A stretch of 64,000 nt of DNA. Origin: Candidatus Coprovivens excrementavium. GTDB taxonomy: Bacteria; Bacillota_I; Bacilli_A; RF39; UBA660. This document shows, in pieces, positions 36,514 through 46,333 of the stretch. A program made the translations under genes and the position numbers. The notes under the pieces were generated by a model. That model searched no databases. It had not been told where the DNA came from and was given only the letters and a program-made list of their open reading frames with translations. Each line of letters begins with the position of its first letter. Position 1 is the stretch's first letter. The stretch is taken from positions 186,001 through 250,000 of the forward strand of contig CALVVU010000003.1 of assembly GCA_944363975.1 (NCBI GenBank), given 5' to 3'.

Positions 36514-36885
36514 ATGAAAAAGAATGGTTATACAGCGTTAGAAATGTTAATTGTTATTATAGTTTTAGGTGTTTTTACGATAGGTATTTTATCAACTACT
36601 TCTTATGCTTTTAAAGATAAAAGTGAAAGTTATTATAATGAGACAGTTCATTTAATTGAAAGGCAAGCTGTATTATATGGAGAAACATTAAATAATTTGA
36701 AAACAGAAGGTAATTTAATTATTACTTTAAGTGACTTGATTGAAAAAGGTTATTATATAGCAGATGATGATGCAGGCAATGTGATTGATCCACGTAATAG
36801 CAATGCTACTTTAAATGGATTGAAAATAAAATTAACTTATGAGGAAGATTCTACAATTACAGCAGTTGTTATTGAAGATGAATAG
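36514..36885 (+). CDS. Type IV pilin-like (pseudopilin) protein
   Basis: This 123-aa protein starts with a class III (prepilin) signal: a short basic leader MKKNG cut before YTALEMLIVIIVLGVF, with Glu at mature position 5. The hydrophobic alpha-1 helix is followed by a small hydrophilic domain. This is the ComGC/ComGD pseudopilin layout. It stands alone: no comGA/GB, prepilin peptidase or other pilins are nearby. The ATG at 36514 follows AAGGTGA. A role in DNA uptake or surface display is inference. Confidence 0.8.
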   Translation: MKKNGYTALEMLIVIIVLGVFTIGILSTTSYAFKDKSESYYNETVHLIERQAVLYGETLNNLKTEGNLIITLSDLIEKGYYIADDDAGNVIDPRNSNATLNGLKIKLTYEEDSTITAVVIEDE

Positions 36886-36976
36886 GAATTATTGTAAAAT
36901 ATTTGTCAATAAATAATAAAATACTATAATAAAAAGTAAAAATTATGTATGATATTAGTGTAAGGGCGTGATAAAT

Positions 36977-37174
36977 GTGATATATCCTTCTATTGACAAG
37001 TTGTTAAATATTGTTGATTCTAAGTACAAATTAGTTCATATTGCTGCTAGAAGAAGTAAGCAAATGTTAGAAACAAAACATTTTCAAATGAAGCAAAGTG
37101 AATATGTTAATAAAAAAGAGCTAGGTCGTGCTTTGGAAGAAGTCGAGAAGGGATTAATTACTATAAAAGAGTAA
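36977..37174 (+). CDS. rpoZ: RNA polymerase omega subunit
   Basis: This is the small RNAP subunit that helps fold the beta' subunit. The family core YPSIDKLL...SKYKLVHIAARRSKQM and the C-terminal KELGRALEEVEKGLI are clear. 65 aa with a GTG start at 36977, chosen because AAGGG (36962-36966) is 10 nt upstream and the protein then begins as in Bacillus (M-x-x-PSID). An upstream in-frame GTG at 36968 is too near. rpoZ is usually beside gmk; here it is alone. Confidence 0.92.
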   Translation: MIYPSIDKLLNIVDSKYKLVHIAARRSKQMLETKHFQMKQSEYVNKKELGRALEEVEKGLITIKE

Positions 37175-37188
37175 TTAATTTTTTTTTA
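37153..37188 (+). terminator. Intrinsic terminator of rpoZ
   Basis: ATTAATTAC (37153-37161) pairs with GTAATTAAT (37171-37179), followed by nine T's. Confidence 0.85.
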
Positions 37189-37191
37189 TAA

Positions 37192-37219
37192 AAAAAATCT
37201 ACTATAATGTAGATTTTTT
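37192..37219. terminator. Bidirectional terminator between rpoZ and rpmB
   Basis: AAAAAATCTAC (37192-37202) pairs with GTAGATTTTTT (37209-37219). It mainly serves rpmB on the minus strand. Confidence 0.88.
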
Positions 37220-37224
37220 ATGTA

Positions 37225-37401
37225 TTAAGCTGCGTTTTCTTCTTTTTTCATTGTTCTTGCTTCTCTAGCAGTTAGAACAACTTTTGTACCATTGATAGTT
37301 ACTTTTTGGAAGTTTGGCTTTTGAGCATGTTTTGTTGCGTTTAAAGCATGACTTCTTCTATTACCAGTTAAAGGTTTTTTTGTACTTACTTTTTTTGCCA
37401 T
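37225..37401 (-). CDS. rpmB: 50S ribosomal protein L28
   Basis: This 58-aa basic protein starts MAKKVSTKKPLTGNRRSH and contains KPNFQKVTINGTKVV, the L28 pattern. It was found by reading the minus strand of a gap that otherwise looks empty. A strong AAGGAGG lies upstream of its ATG, and a good promoter follows further up. It is a single-gene unit flanked by a bidirectional terminator; dnaE is divergent. Confidence 0.96.
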   Translation of the reverse strand: MAKKVSTKKPLTGNRRSHALNATKHAQKPNFQKVTINGTKVVLTAREARTMKKEENAA

Positions 37402-37434
37402 AATTACGCCTCCTTAAAAATCATTTCATTACCC

Positions 37435-37463
37435 ACTTTACCATAATGAAGGTATAAAGTCAA
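37435..37463 (-). promoter_or_regulatory. rpmB promoter
   Basis: On the minus strand TTGACT (37463-37458), 17-nt spacer, TAAAGT (37440-37435) preceded by TGG, so it is both -35 and extended -10 type. Confidence 0.75.
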
Positions 37464-37546
37464 TTAAATTGTTATTTTTAAGTATGATAAAGGGTCAAAT
37501 TAATATCTAAAAGGCGTTAATATTAGTTTAATAGAATATTGTTTTT

Positions 37547-37555
37547 TGATATAAT
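37547..37555 (+). promoter_or_regulatory. Extended -10 promoter of dnaE-polC
   Basis: TGATATAAT; start predicted near 37562, leader about 18 nt with GGTGGTGAT ribosome site. Confidence 0.72.
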
Positions 37556-37579
37556 TAGTAGTGAGATGGTGGTGATATT

Positions 37580-40480
37580 ATGTATATTCCAATTGGTATA
37601 AAATCAGATTATTCTTTATTACAAAGTCTAATAAAAATACCTGATTTAATTTCTTATTTGTTAGAACATAATATCATGGCTTGTGGAATTTTAGATGATA
37701 ATTTATTTGGAAGTATTTGCTTTTATAAAGAATGTATAAAAAATAATATAAAACCTATAATTGGATTAGATGTTTGTATACAAGATAAACATATTTATTT
37801 GTATGCTAAAAATTATCAAGGATATAAAAGTTTATTGAAAATTAATACGATTAAACAGCAAAGAGAATTGCAATATACAGATTTAATAAGTTATAAGAAA
37901 GATGTTATTTGCGTTTTACCTTATAGAAGTATTGATATATATGAAGAAATAAAAAAAATATATGAAATATTATTTATTGGATATGGAAATAATTTTGAAA
38001 AACAGAATGCTTCTTTGGTTAGTAAGCATATTGTTTATATAAATGAAGTTAGAGTATTTAATTTTCAAGATATTAGGTATTTGCAATTGTTAAGAGAGAT
38101 TGATACTGGAGAAAGCTGCGATTTAATTGAGTATCAGGAATCTTATTTAGAAAGAAATGTGTTACTTGATGATCAAGAGACGATTAAGAATTTTATTAGT
38201 TTAGTTGATTTAAAAATAGAATTTAATCAAGTATATATTCCTCATTATGATAAGAAAATAGAAGATTCTTTTGCTTATTTAAGTGGTTTATGTAAGAAAG
38301 GATTAATTAAAAGGTTGCATAATGATTTAAAAAAGAATTATGTAGAGAGATTGATGATGGAGCTTTCGGTTATCAAGAAAATGGGATTTGTTGATTATTT
38401 TTTGATTGTTTACGATTATGTTAGATATGCTAAAACACATAATATTTTAGTCGGACCTGGTAGAGGTAGTGCAGCTGGATCATTAGTTAGTTATTGCTTA
38501 GGAATTACAAATATTGATCCGATTGAATATGATTTATTATTTGAAAGGTTTTTAAACCCAGAACGTGTTACAATGCCAGATATTGATATTGATTTTGAGT
38601 ATACTAAAAGAGATCAAGTAGTTCAATATGTAAAGGAAAGATACGGTGTTGATAAGGTGGCTAATATAATGACTTTTGGAACATTAGGTGCTCGTCAAGT
38701 TATTAGAGATGTTGGGAAATGCTTAAAAGTAGAATTACATTTTATTGATAAGTTGAGTAATTTATTAAATCCTAAACTTTCTTTAAAAGATAATATAAAA
38801 AATAAGTATGTTAAAGAATATGTAATGGGAAATAGTGATTTAGAAAAACTATATAAAGTAAGTTATAAATTAGAAGGTTTAAAAAGACATATAAGTACTC
38901 ATGCAGCGGGAGTTGTTATTTCTTCAGTTACTTTAGATGATGTAATACCAGTTTGTTTTAATGGTGGTGAATTATTAACTGGTGTTACTATGGAATATTT
39001 AGAAGATTTGGGTCTTTTGAAAATGGACTTTTTGGCACTTAGAAATTTAACAATTATTCAAAATGTATTAGAATTAATAGAGAAAGAGACTTCAAAAAAG
39101 ATAAATTTAGCAGATATTCCTTTAGATGATGAAGAGACAATGGAAATATTTAGAAAAGTTGATACTGAAGGTATATTTCAGTATGAAAGTTCAGGAATGA
39201 AAAATTTTTTGATGAAGTTAAAACCTGATAATTTTAGTGATTTAGTAGCAGCTGTTGCTTTATTTAGGCCTGGTCCAATGCAAAATATTGATTCTTTTAT
39301 TAGAAGAAAAGAAGGAAAAGAAGAAGTTATATATCCGGATAATTCTTTAAAAGATATTTTAAAAGATACATATGGAATTATGATTTATCAGGAACAAATA
39401 ATGCAAGTTTTGGTACGAATGGGAAATTATTCTTTTGCTGAAGCTGATAATATACGAAGAGCTATGAGTAAAAAGAAAGCAGATATAATGGAAAAAGAAC
39501 GTGATACTTTTGTTGAACGTGCGACTAAAAATGGTTATAGTAAAGATAAAGCTTTAGAGGTTTATGATTTAATAATTAAATTTGCTAATTATGGTTTTAA
39601 TAAAGCTCATTCTGTTTCGTATGCTTTAATTGGTTATCAGATGGCATATTTGAAAGCTAATTATCCTGTTTATTTTATTGCTAATTTATTGAATATGAGT
39701 GTTGGTAGTGATATTAAAACTAAAGAATATATTGATGAAGCTAAAGTGAAAAATATTTTAATATTTAAACCTAATATTAATGCAAGTGAAGATTATTATA
39801 GAATAAAAGATAATGCTTTGTTATTACCATTTAATACTATTCATAATGTAGGTGGTTCAGCTGTTAGTGAAATTATTAAAGAAAGAAAAGAAAGAGGAAA
39901 ATTCGAGGATTTTTATCAGTTTGTGGCCCGAATATATGGAAAGAGTGTTAATCGTAAAACTTTGGAATCTTTAATAGATGCTGATTGTTTTAGAGATTTT
40001 AATATTAATCATCATACTTTGATAAATAGTATTGATAGTGCTCTTGATTATGCTGTTTTGTGTGGAGATTTGGCAGAAGAGTTTGTTATGAAACCAAATT
40101 ATGATTTTTGTGTTGAATATAATGATGCTGAATTAATGGAAAGAGAATTAAATACTTTTGGCTTTTATGTTACTAATCATCCCTCTTCAAAATATCAAAA
40201 TGGAATTATGAAAATAAAAGAAATAAAAAAATATTTTGACAAATTTGTGAGTTTAGTTATTATAATAGATAGCATTAGGAAGATAAAGACAAAAAATGGT
40301 GATGATATGGGATTCTTTTCTGGTAGTGATGAAACAGGAGTAGCTGATTTTATTATTTTTCCAAAGAATAATCGTTTTTTGAATGAAATACGAAAAGGAG
40401 ATTTTGTAAAAGTTAGAGGACAAGTTACAAGAAGAAATGACAGATATCAAGTTGTTGTTTCAAATATTGAAAAAATATAG
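37580..40480 (+). CDS. dnaE: DNA polymerase III alpha subunit DnaE
   Basis: This is the error-prone or primer-extending replicative C-family polymerase of Firmicutes. The catalytic Asp pair is in MPDIDIDFEY (~residues 334-336), with GPGRGSAAGSLVSYCLGIT, the ELAALNRPGPM-like ALFRPGPM, ANYGFNKAHSVSYALIGY, a helix-hairpin-helix (FNTIHNVGGSAVSEI) and a C-terminal OB fold. At 966 aa it is shorter than Bacillus DnaE (about 1115). The N-terminal PHP domain has lost the HxH motif (IPIGIKSDYSLLQS replaces H-x-H-SxYSLLDG), so it is probably not a metal-dependent proofreader. polC follows after 12 nt, an operon of both replicative polymerases. Confidence 0.95.
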   Translation: MYIPIGIKSDYSLLQSLIKIPDLISYLLEHNIMACGILDDNLFGSICFYKECIKNNIKPIIGLDVCIQDKHIYLYAKNYQGYKSLLKINTIKQQRELQYTDLISYKKDVICVLPYRSIDIYEEIKKIYEILFIGYGNNFEKQNASLVSKHIVYINEVRVFNFQDIRYLQLLREIDTGESCDLIEYQESYLERNVLLDDQETIKNFISLVDLKIEFNQVYIPHYDKKIEDSFAYLSGLCKKGLIKRLHNDLKKNYVERLMMELSVIKKMGFVDYFLIVYDYVRYAKTHNILVGPGRGSAAGSLVSYCLGITNIDPIEYDLLFERFLNPERVTMPDIDIDFEYTKRDQVVQYVKERYGVDKVANIMTFGTLGARQVIRDVGKCLKVELHFIDKLSNLLNPKLSLKDNIKNKYVKEYVMGNSDLEKLYKVSYKLEGLKRHISTHAAGVVISSVTLDDVIPVCFNGGELLTGVTMEYLEDLGLLKMDFLALRNLTIIQNVLELIEKETSKKINLADIPLDDEETMEIFRKVDTEGIFQYESSGMKNFLMKLKPDNFSDLVAAVALFRPGPMQNIDSFIRRKEGKEEVIYPDNSLKDILKDTYGIMIYQEQIMQVLVRMGNYSFAEADNIRRAMSKKKADIMEKERDTFVERATKNGYSKDKALEVYDLIIKFANYGFNKAHSVSYALIGYQMAYLKANYPVYFIANLLNMSVGSDIKTKEYIDEAKVKNILIFKPNINASEDYYRIKDNALLLPFNTIHNVGGSAVSEIIKERKERGKFEDFYQFVARIYGKSVNRKTLESLIDADCFRDFNINHHTLINSIDSALDYAVLCGDLAEEFVMKPNYDFCVEYNDAELMERELNTFGFYVTNHPSSKYQNGIMKIKEIKKYFDKFVSLVIIIDSIRKIKTKNGDDMGFFSGSDETGVADFIIFPKNNRFLNEIRKGDFVKVRGQVTRRNDRYQVVVSNIEKI

Positions 40481-40492
40481 GAGGAGTTAGGG

Positions 40493-43400
40493 ATGCAGGA
40501 GAAATTGAATAAATTTTTTGAAAGTGTCGGTTTTGAAGATAAAAATGAAGATTTTAGGACAGCATCAATTTCAAAAGTAATTTTGAATCGTAAGGAAAAA
40601 ACTTTTGATGTGTTTATTGAAAATGAAAAGCCAATTTCTCCTATTGTAACTTTAAAGTTATCTAAGTGTGCTTTAAATGGTATTCATGGTCAAAATAAAT
40701 GTTACGTTCATTATGTTTATAATGATATGGATGACGATGATATTTTAGAAGCTTTTAAAGTTTTATTAGGGGAGTTGATTATTAAAAGACCTTCTTTAGT
40801 TTCTTTAGAGAATAAAAATATAACAATAGATGGTGATTCTATTGTAGTAGAGTTGGACAGTAAAAGTGAAGAATTTGATATATTAAAGAAGGAAATTAAA
40901 GGATTAAGTCAAGACTTAGTTAATTTAGGTTTTTATGAAGTGGATATTACTACAGCAATTAATAAAGAAAATGAAAGAAAAATCCAAGAAGAAATAGAAG
41001 AAGATCGTAATCGTAAGATAGAAATTAGTTATGATGAATCTTCTTATTCTAAGAATACTGGTAATGGATGGACACCAAAGAAGAAAGTTGATTATTCTAG
41101 AGAAGGTGTTGTTACTATTGATAGTATTGATCGTGAAGAAAATAATGTTCATGTTGAAGCTTATGTATTTGGAGCAGAATTTAATCAATTGAAAACTAAA
41201 GATGGACGAGATTTATTTTTAATTACTTTGAAGATTAGTGATAATACTTCAAGTATTTTAGCTAAATGTTTTGCTAAGGATGAAGAAGATTTTATTACTA
41301 AATCTAAGGAGTTAAAAAGCGGTTGGTTTCAATTTAAAGGTCAAGTTAGATATGATAATTTTGCTGATGATTTAGTTTTTAATTTTCGTAGTTATGAACC
41401 TTTAAAAGATATTCCTAGTTTTAAAAGAGTAGATAATGAAGAACGTAAAAGAGTTGAATTACATGCTCATACGATGATGAGTCAGATGGATGGAGTATGT
41501 GATGAAGTTAAGTTGGTTAAACAAGCAATGGAATGGGGACATCCTGGAATAGCTATTACCGATCATGATTGTTGTCAATCTTTTCCTCATGTTTTTGGAG
41601 AAGTAACTTCTTATAATAAAGGATTAAAGAAAAAAGCCCAAGCTAAGATAGATGATTTAAAAAAGTCTTTAGAAGAAATTAAAGATTCTGGCAATCAAGA
41701 AGGAATTGCTGAAATGGAGAAAATGATTGCTGAAGCTGAAGAAGAGAAAAAAAATATTAAATTTTTTAAGGCTGGTTATGGTTCAGAAATTGAGATGTGC
41801 GAATCTTATTTGAATGTTTGTTTTAATGCTACGGATGAAAAGATAGAAGGAAATACTTTTGTTGTATTCGATACAGAAACAACTGGTTTCAATCCAGGGT
41901 TAGGAGATTCGATGATTGAAATTGGTGGTGTTAAAATTCATAATGGTGAAGTTGTAGATCGTTTTGATGAATTAATAAATCCAGGACATCCAATTGATGA
42001 GGCAATTACACGCGTTACAGATATAAGTGACGATGATGTTAAAGATGCAGATAATGAAGAAAATGTTACAAAAAGATTTAAAGAATGGATTGGATCTTTA
42101 CCATTAGTAGCACATAATGCTCGTTTTGATAAAAATATGTTAGATATGGCTTATTATAAATATGGATTAGGAAAATTGGAAAATCCAATCATTGATACTT
42201 TAATGTTATCAAGAGTTATTAATCGTGATTTAAAGAAACATAGTTTAAAGGCATTAGGAAAATTTTATGGAATAGATACAGGAGAGGCAACAGATGATGA
42301 TGAGGAAACTGTAAATGAATCAGGTTATAATGGAATTATTTTGGATCCAGAAATTGGTGAAGCTTTTAAAAGTATAAAGATAGATGGTGAAGAAGTTTTA
42401 AAAGTTGAAAAAGAAGAATATTATGATATTGATATTACAACTGAAGAAAGAGTTAAAAAGTATAGAAATATATATCATTTAGATACTTTACATAAAGCTT
42501 CGAAAACTGAATTAATTAATTTGGAAATTGAAGTTAATGATGGAATTACTTTAATTGATTTTGATTCAGAAGTTAAATTACATCCAGCAGAAAATGGTAT
42601 AGACATTAAATACATGGATAGTTTTGGTGAGAAAAATTTAACTTTAATTGTTTATGTAGGTCAACACCATGGTGCTGATGTTGACTCAGAAAACACTGGG
42701 TATATTTTTAATAAGATGCTGTCACAAATAAAGGGAATAGATAAATTAAGTGATCTAAATGATTTGGGTTATTTGGAGGAAGTTAGTTTTAAAAATAATC
42801 AAAAGTTATTAGATCATATTGGTGAATTAAGTACAATTAAAAATTATGTGGTTAAACGTGATGAAAATGTTGAAATAAAAGAAGATGAAGATTATCCTTT
42901 TGCTAAATATGGAAATACAGAATATCTTTGGAAATTTCCGTGGTGTAAAGATAATTGGCTACAAATGTATGAAAATATACCAGGCAAAACGTTTAAGGAA
43001 CATATTGCTAATATTTATGATAATGGTAAACATGTTACTTTTATTGCTAAAAATAAAGTTGGTTTAAAGAATCTATTTAAAATTGTCAGTTTTGCTAATA
43101 CGAATTTTTTGCAGAGAAATGCAAGAATTCCAAGACGTTTAATAGAAGAAAATAGAGAAGGATTATTGATAGGTAGTGCATGTTTAAATGGAGAGATTTT
43201 TTATTTAGCGGAAACTAGAAGTGAGGAAGATTTAATAGAGGCAATGTCTTTTTATGATTATATAGAAGTACAACCTCCAGAAAATTATTCACATTTATTA
43301 CGTGGTCATGATATCAATAATATTGATCATTTATATAAATGTTTGAGAAAAATAATTCATTGTGCTAAGAAAGCTGGAAAAATTATTGTTGCAACTGGAG

Positions 43401-46297
43401 ATGTGCATAATATTAATAAAGAAGATCGCTTATATCGTGAAATTATAGTTAATCAGAATGTTCCAGGAAAAGGTAGACATCCATTGGCTCGTTATTTAAA
43501 TGGGATAAATAAGAGAAATACTAATGAAGATAATATTGTTAAAGGAATTGAGAATGCTAAAAGTCAAGGAATAGTTTTGAATAAAGTAGAAGAGAAAGTT
43601 TTAAGGTATATTTACGTTTTAACTAAAGTAAAGAGAATTCCTATTACTGCTTTAAATCTTTCTTATGTGTATGTTCCTAATAAAAATGAGACTTTAGAAG
43701 AATCTTTTAGAGGTAAAGATGGTGAAAGCGAAAAATTAAAAGCTATTAGTAGTGCTTTGCGTAAGTTAAATGTGGCTGGAATAGTTAAAGAAAAAGATAA
43801 TGTTTATACATTAAATAGTAATTATAACGATTCTGAAACAGTGGCTTTAGGACATATTCCTAATCAATTTTTTAGAACTACTAAAGAAATGAAAGAAGAG
43901 TTTGCTTTTTTAGATGATCAGGATTTGATTGATGAAATCGTAGTTGATAATCCAAATAAAATATTAGATATGATAGAAGAAATTGAAGTTGTTGTTTATC
44001 CTGATAAGCCATATTCGCCTATTATTGAGCATTCACAAGAAACTTGTCGTGACATGGTATATGAAAAAGCTCATAGTATGTATGGAGATCCTTTACCACC
44101 AAATATTGAGGAACGTATAGCTCAGGAGTTTTATGGTGATAAAATTAATGACTTGGTTAAGGAAAAGATAGAAATAGAGCATCCTGGAATTACAGAAGAA
44201 GAAATGAATAAGATATTTACTCCGACATTACATGATGTAATAATGAGTGGCTATGAAGGAGTTGTTAAATTAAAGAAGGAACAAGTTTTACGTATGAGTG
44301 AAGAACCTATGACTGATGAAGAAGCAACAGAAAAAGCTAAAGCTCAATTAACTGGTATTATCGGTGGAGGGTTTGACGTAATTTATCTTATTGCTCAGAA
44401 ATTGGTTAAACATTCAAATGATGATGGTTATTTGGTTGGATCACGTGGTTCAGTTGGTTCTTCATTTGTTGCATCAATGATGGGAATTACAGAATGTAAT
44501 GGTTTACCAGCTCATTATTATTGTCCTGGTTGTCAGCATAGTGAATTTAATGATGAAAGTGGTAAATCTTATGCTGATGATTATCCTTCTGGTTTTGATT
44601 TGCCAGAAAAGAAATGTCCTAATTGTGGAACTGTTATGATTCACCAGGGAAATGATATGCCATTTGCAACATTCTTAGGTTTTGCTGGAGAAAAGGTTCC
44701 TGATATTGATTTAAATTTCTCTGGTGATAATCAAGCTGCTGCTCATGAATATACAAAAGTATTGTTTGGAACTGATAATGTTTATCGTGCTGGAACAATT
44801 GGAACAGTTGCTGATAAAACCGCTTTTGGTTATGTTCAAGGATTTTATGAAGAACGTTTACATGATATTTTAAAAATAGAAGCTCAAAGTTATGGATTGA
44901 CTGTTGCAAGTAAAGATGAATTAAAGAAAAAAGGAATAATAAAATCTTTCGTTCGTACTCCAGAAGTCGAAAGAATAGCTGTTGGATGTACAGGTGTTAA
45001 GAGGACTACCGGTCAACATCCTGGAGGAATCGTTGTTGTTCCTGGATATAAGGATATTTGGGATTTTACGCCATTTCAATATCCAGCTGATGATCCAACT
45101 GCTGCTTGGCGTACAACTCATTTTGATTATCATGCTATTGATGCGGATTTATTAAAACTAGATATTCTGGGACACGATGATCCGACGGTTTTACGTATGT
45201 TACAAGATTTAGCTAATAAATATATTACTCATGGAGAATATGATTTTGATGTAACAGCTATTGACTTAGGAGATTTGGATACAATGAAAATTTTCACTGG
45301 TCCGGAGGTTTTAGGAGTTGATAGATATCGTTTGCGTGGTTTAACTGATAAAGAAGGTCGTAAGTATTGTCCGACTGGAACACTTGGAGTACCAGAATTT
45401 GGAACATCATTTTTGTTAGGTATGCTTGAAGAAACTAAACCAACAACATTTGCTGAACTTATAAAAATATCAGGTTTATCTCATGGAACTGATGTATGGT
45501 TAGGAAATGCACGAGATTTGTGTACTCCTAATGCCGAAGGTGTTATACAAGTTCCATTTAAAAATGTCATAGGTTGTCGTGATGATATTATGGTTAATTT
45601 AATAGCATGGGGTATGAAGCCTGCTAAGGCATTTAAGATTATGGAATTTGTTCGTAAAGGTAAAGCTTCTAAAGATCCAGCAACATGGGCAGAACATGCT
45701 AAAACAATGCGCGAATCTGGTATTCCTGAATGGTATATTGAATCTTGTCGTAAAATTAAATATATGTTCCCTAAGGCTCATGCAACAGCTTATGTTACTT
45801 CGGCTTTTAGAATTGCTTGGTTTAAAGTTCATTATCCAATTTTATATTATTGTGCTTATTTGTCTATTCGTCGTGACCAATTTGATATCGAGTCAATGGT
45901 TAAGGGAGAAGATGCGATTAGAGCTAAAATAGATGAAATAGATGCTAAAGGTAATAGTGCGTCAAATAAAGAAATTGATACTCGTGAAACTTTATGTATT
46001 TGTTTAGAAATGGTTTGTCGTGGATTCTATTTTAAAAATATTGATGTTGATAAAAGTGATGGTAAAAAATTTATTATTACTGACGATGAAAAAGGCTTAA
46101 TAATTCCATTTAGAGCATTAGATGGTCTTGGTGATAATGTTGCGGAAGCAATTGTTAAAGCTCGTGAAGGTGGTCCATTTATTTCGATGGAGGATTTAAG
46201 AACTCGTGGAAAAGTCAATACTTCTTCAATGGAAAAATTAAAAGCTTTAGGTTGTTTAGATAATATGTCAGAAAGTAATCAGTTAAGTTTATTTTAA
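40493..46297 (+). CDS. polC: DNA polymerase III PolC, enlarged form
   Basis: PolC is the main replicative polymerase with built-in proofreading. Domain order: N-terminal domain, OB fold (~200-310), PHP with intact RVELHAHTMMSQMDG and ITDHD, 3'-5' exonuclease (VFDTETTG ~461, AHNARFD, HHGADVD ~723), resumed PHP, then the polymerase with GSRGSVGSSFVAS, a zinc knuckle (YYCPGCQ...KKCPNCG) and the catalytic VPDIDLNFSG. At 1934 aa it is about 500 longer than Bacillus PolC (about 1437). The extra length lies in a Lys/Glu coiled insert (~379-428), a ~120-aa insert inside the exonuclease (~597-718) and a ~118-aa winged-helix-like insert (~1000-1117). There is no frameshift and key residues are intact, so the enzyme should be active. 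Confidence 0.96.
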   Translation: MQEKLNKFFESVGFEDKNEDFRTASISKVILNRKEKTFDVFIENEKPISPIVTLKLSKCALNGIHGQNKCYVHYVYNDMDDDDILEAFKVLLGELIIKRPSLVSLENKNITIDGDSIVVELDSKSEEFDILKKEIKGLSQDLVNLGFYEVDITTAINKENERKIQEEIEEDRNRKIEISYDESSYSKNTGNGWTPKKKVDYSREGVVTIDSIDREENNVHVEAYVFGAEFNQLKTKDGRDLFLITLKISDNTSSILAKCFAKDEEDFITKSKELKSGWFQFKGQVRYDNFADDLVFNFRSYEPLKDIPSFKRVDNEERKRVELHAHTMMSQMDGVCDEVKLVKQAMEWGHPGIAITDHDCCQSFPHVFGEVTSYNKGLKKKAQAKIDDLKKSLEEIKDSGNQEGIAEMEKMIAEAEEEKKNIKFFKAGYGSEIEMCESYLNVCFNATDEKIEGNTFVVFDTETTGFNPGLGDSMIEIGGVKIHNGEVVDRFDELINPGHPIDEAITRVTDISDDDVKDADNEENVTKRFKEWIGSLPLVAHNARFDKNMLDMAYYKYGLGKLENPIIDTLMLSRVINRDLKKHSLKALGKFYGIDTGEATDDDEETVNESGYNGIILDPEIGEAFKSIKIDGEEVLKVEKEEYYDIDITTEERVKKYRNIYHLDTLHKASKTELINLEIEVNDGITLIDFDSEVKLHPAENGIDIKYMDSFGEKNLTLIVYVGQHHGADVDSENTGYIFNKMLSQIKGIDKLSDLNDLGYLEEVSFKNNQKLLDHIGELSTIKNYVVKRDENVEIKEDEDYPFAKYGNTEYLWKFPWCKDNWLQMYENIPGKTFKEHIANIYDNGKHVTFIAKNKVGLKNLFKIVSFANTNFLQRNARIPRRLIEENREGLLIGSACLNGEIFYLAETRSEEDLIEAMSFYDYIEVQPPENYSHLLRGHDINNIDHLYKCLRKIIHCAKKAGKIIVATGDVHNINKEDRLYREIIVNQNVPGKGRHPLARYLNGINKRNTNEDNIVKGIENAKSQGIVLNKVEEKVLRYIYVLTKVKRIPITALNLSYVYVPNKNETLEESFRGKDGESEKLKAISSALRKLNVAGIVKEKDNVYTLNSNYNDSETVALGHIPNQFFRTTKEMKEEFAFLDDQDLIDEIVVDNPNKILDMIEEIEVVVYPDKPYSPIIEHSQETCRDMVYEKAHSMYGDPLPPNIEERIAQEFYGDKINDLVKEKIEIEHPGITEEEMNKIFTPTLHDVIMSGYEGVVKLKKEQVLRMSEEPMTDEEATEKAKAQLTGIIGGGFDVIYLIAQKLVKHSNDDGYLVGSRGSVGSSFVASMMGITECNGLPAHYYCPGCQHSEFNDESGKSYADDYPSGFDLPEKKCPNCGTVMIHQGNDMPFATFLGFAGEKVPDIDLNFSGDNQAAAHEYTKVLFGTDNVYRAGTIGTVADKTAFGYVQGFYEERLHDILKIEAQSYGLTVASKDELKKKGIIKSFVRTPEVERIAVGCTGVKRTTGQHPGGIVVVPGYKDIWDFTPFQYPADDPTAAWRTTHFDYHAIDADLLKLDILGHDDPTVLRMLQDLANKYITHGEYDFDVTAIDLGDLDTMKIFTGPEVLGVDRYRLRGLTDKEGRKYCPTGTLGVPEFGTSFLLGMLEETKPTTFAELIKISGLSHGTDVWLGNARDLCTPNAEGVIQVPFKNVIGCRDDIMVNLIAWGMKPAKAFKIMEFVRKGKASKDPATWAEHAKTMRESGIPEWYIESCRKIKYMFPKAHATAYVTSAFRIAWFKVHYPILYYCAYLSIRRDQFDIESMVKGEDAIRAKIDEIDAKGNSASNKEIDTRETLCICLEMVCRGFYFKNIDVDKSDGKKFIITDDEKGLIIPFRALDGLGDNVAEAIVKAREGGPFISMEDLRTRGKVNTSSMEKLKALGCLDNMSESNQLSLF

Positions 46298-46300
46298 ATA

Positions 46301-46333
46301 AAAAAATTGTAATTTTTAAATTACAATTTTTTA
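46301..46333. terminator. Bidirectional terminator after polC
   Basis: AAAAAATTGTAATTT (46301-46315) pairs with AAATTACAATTTTTT, near-perfect over 15 bp, and is shared with the convergent gene. Confidence 0.9.

Noticed and set aside
36977-37174. rpoZ read as starting at the GTG at 36968
   Set aside because: That codon lies 1 nt from AAGGG, too near for initiation; the GTG at 36977 has normal spacing and gives the family's usual N terminus.
44634-44909. Minus-strand frame inside polC
   Set aside because: Gln/His-rich reading that is the reverse of a conserved polymerase segment; no start signal.
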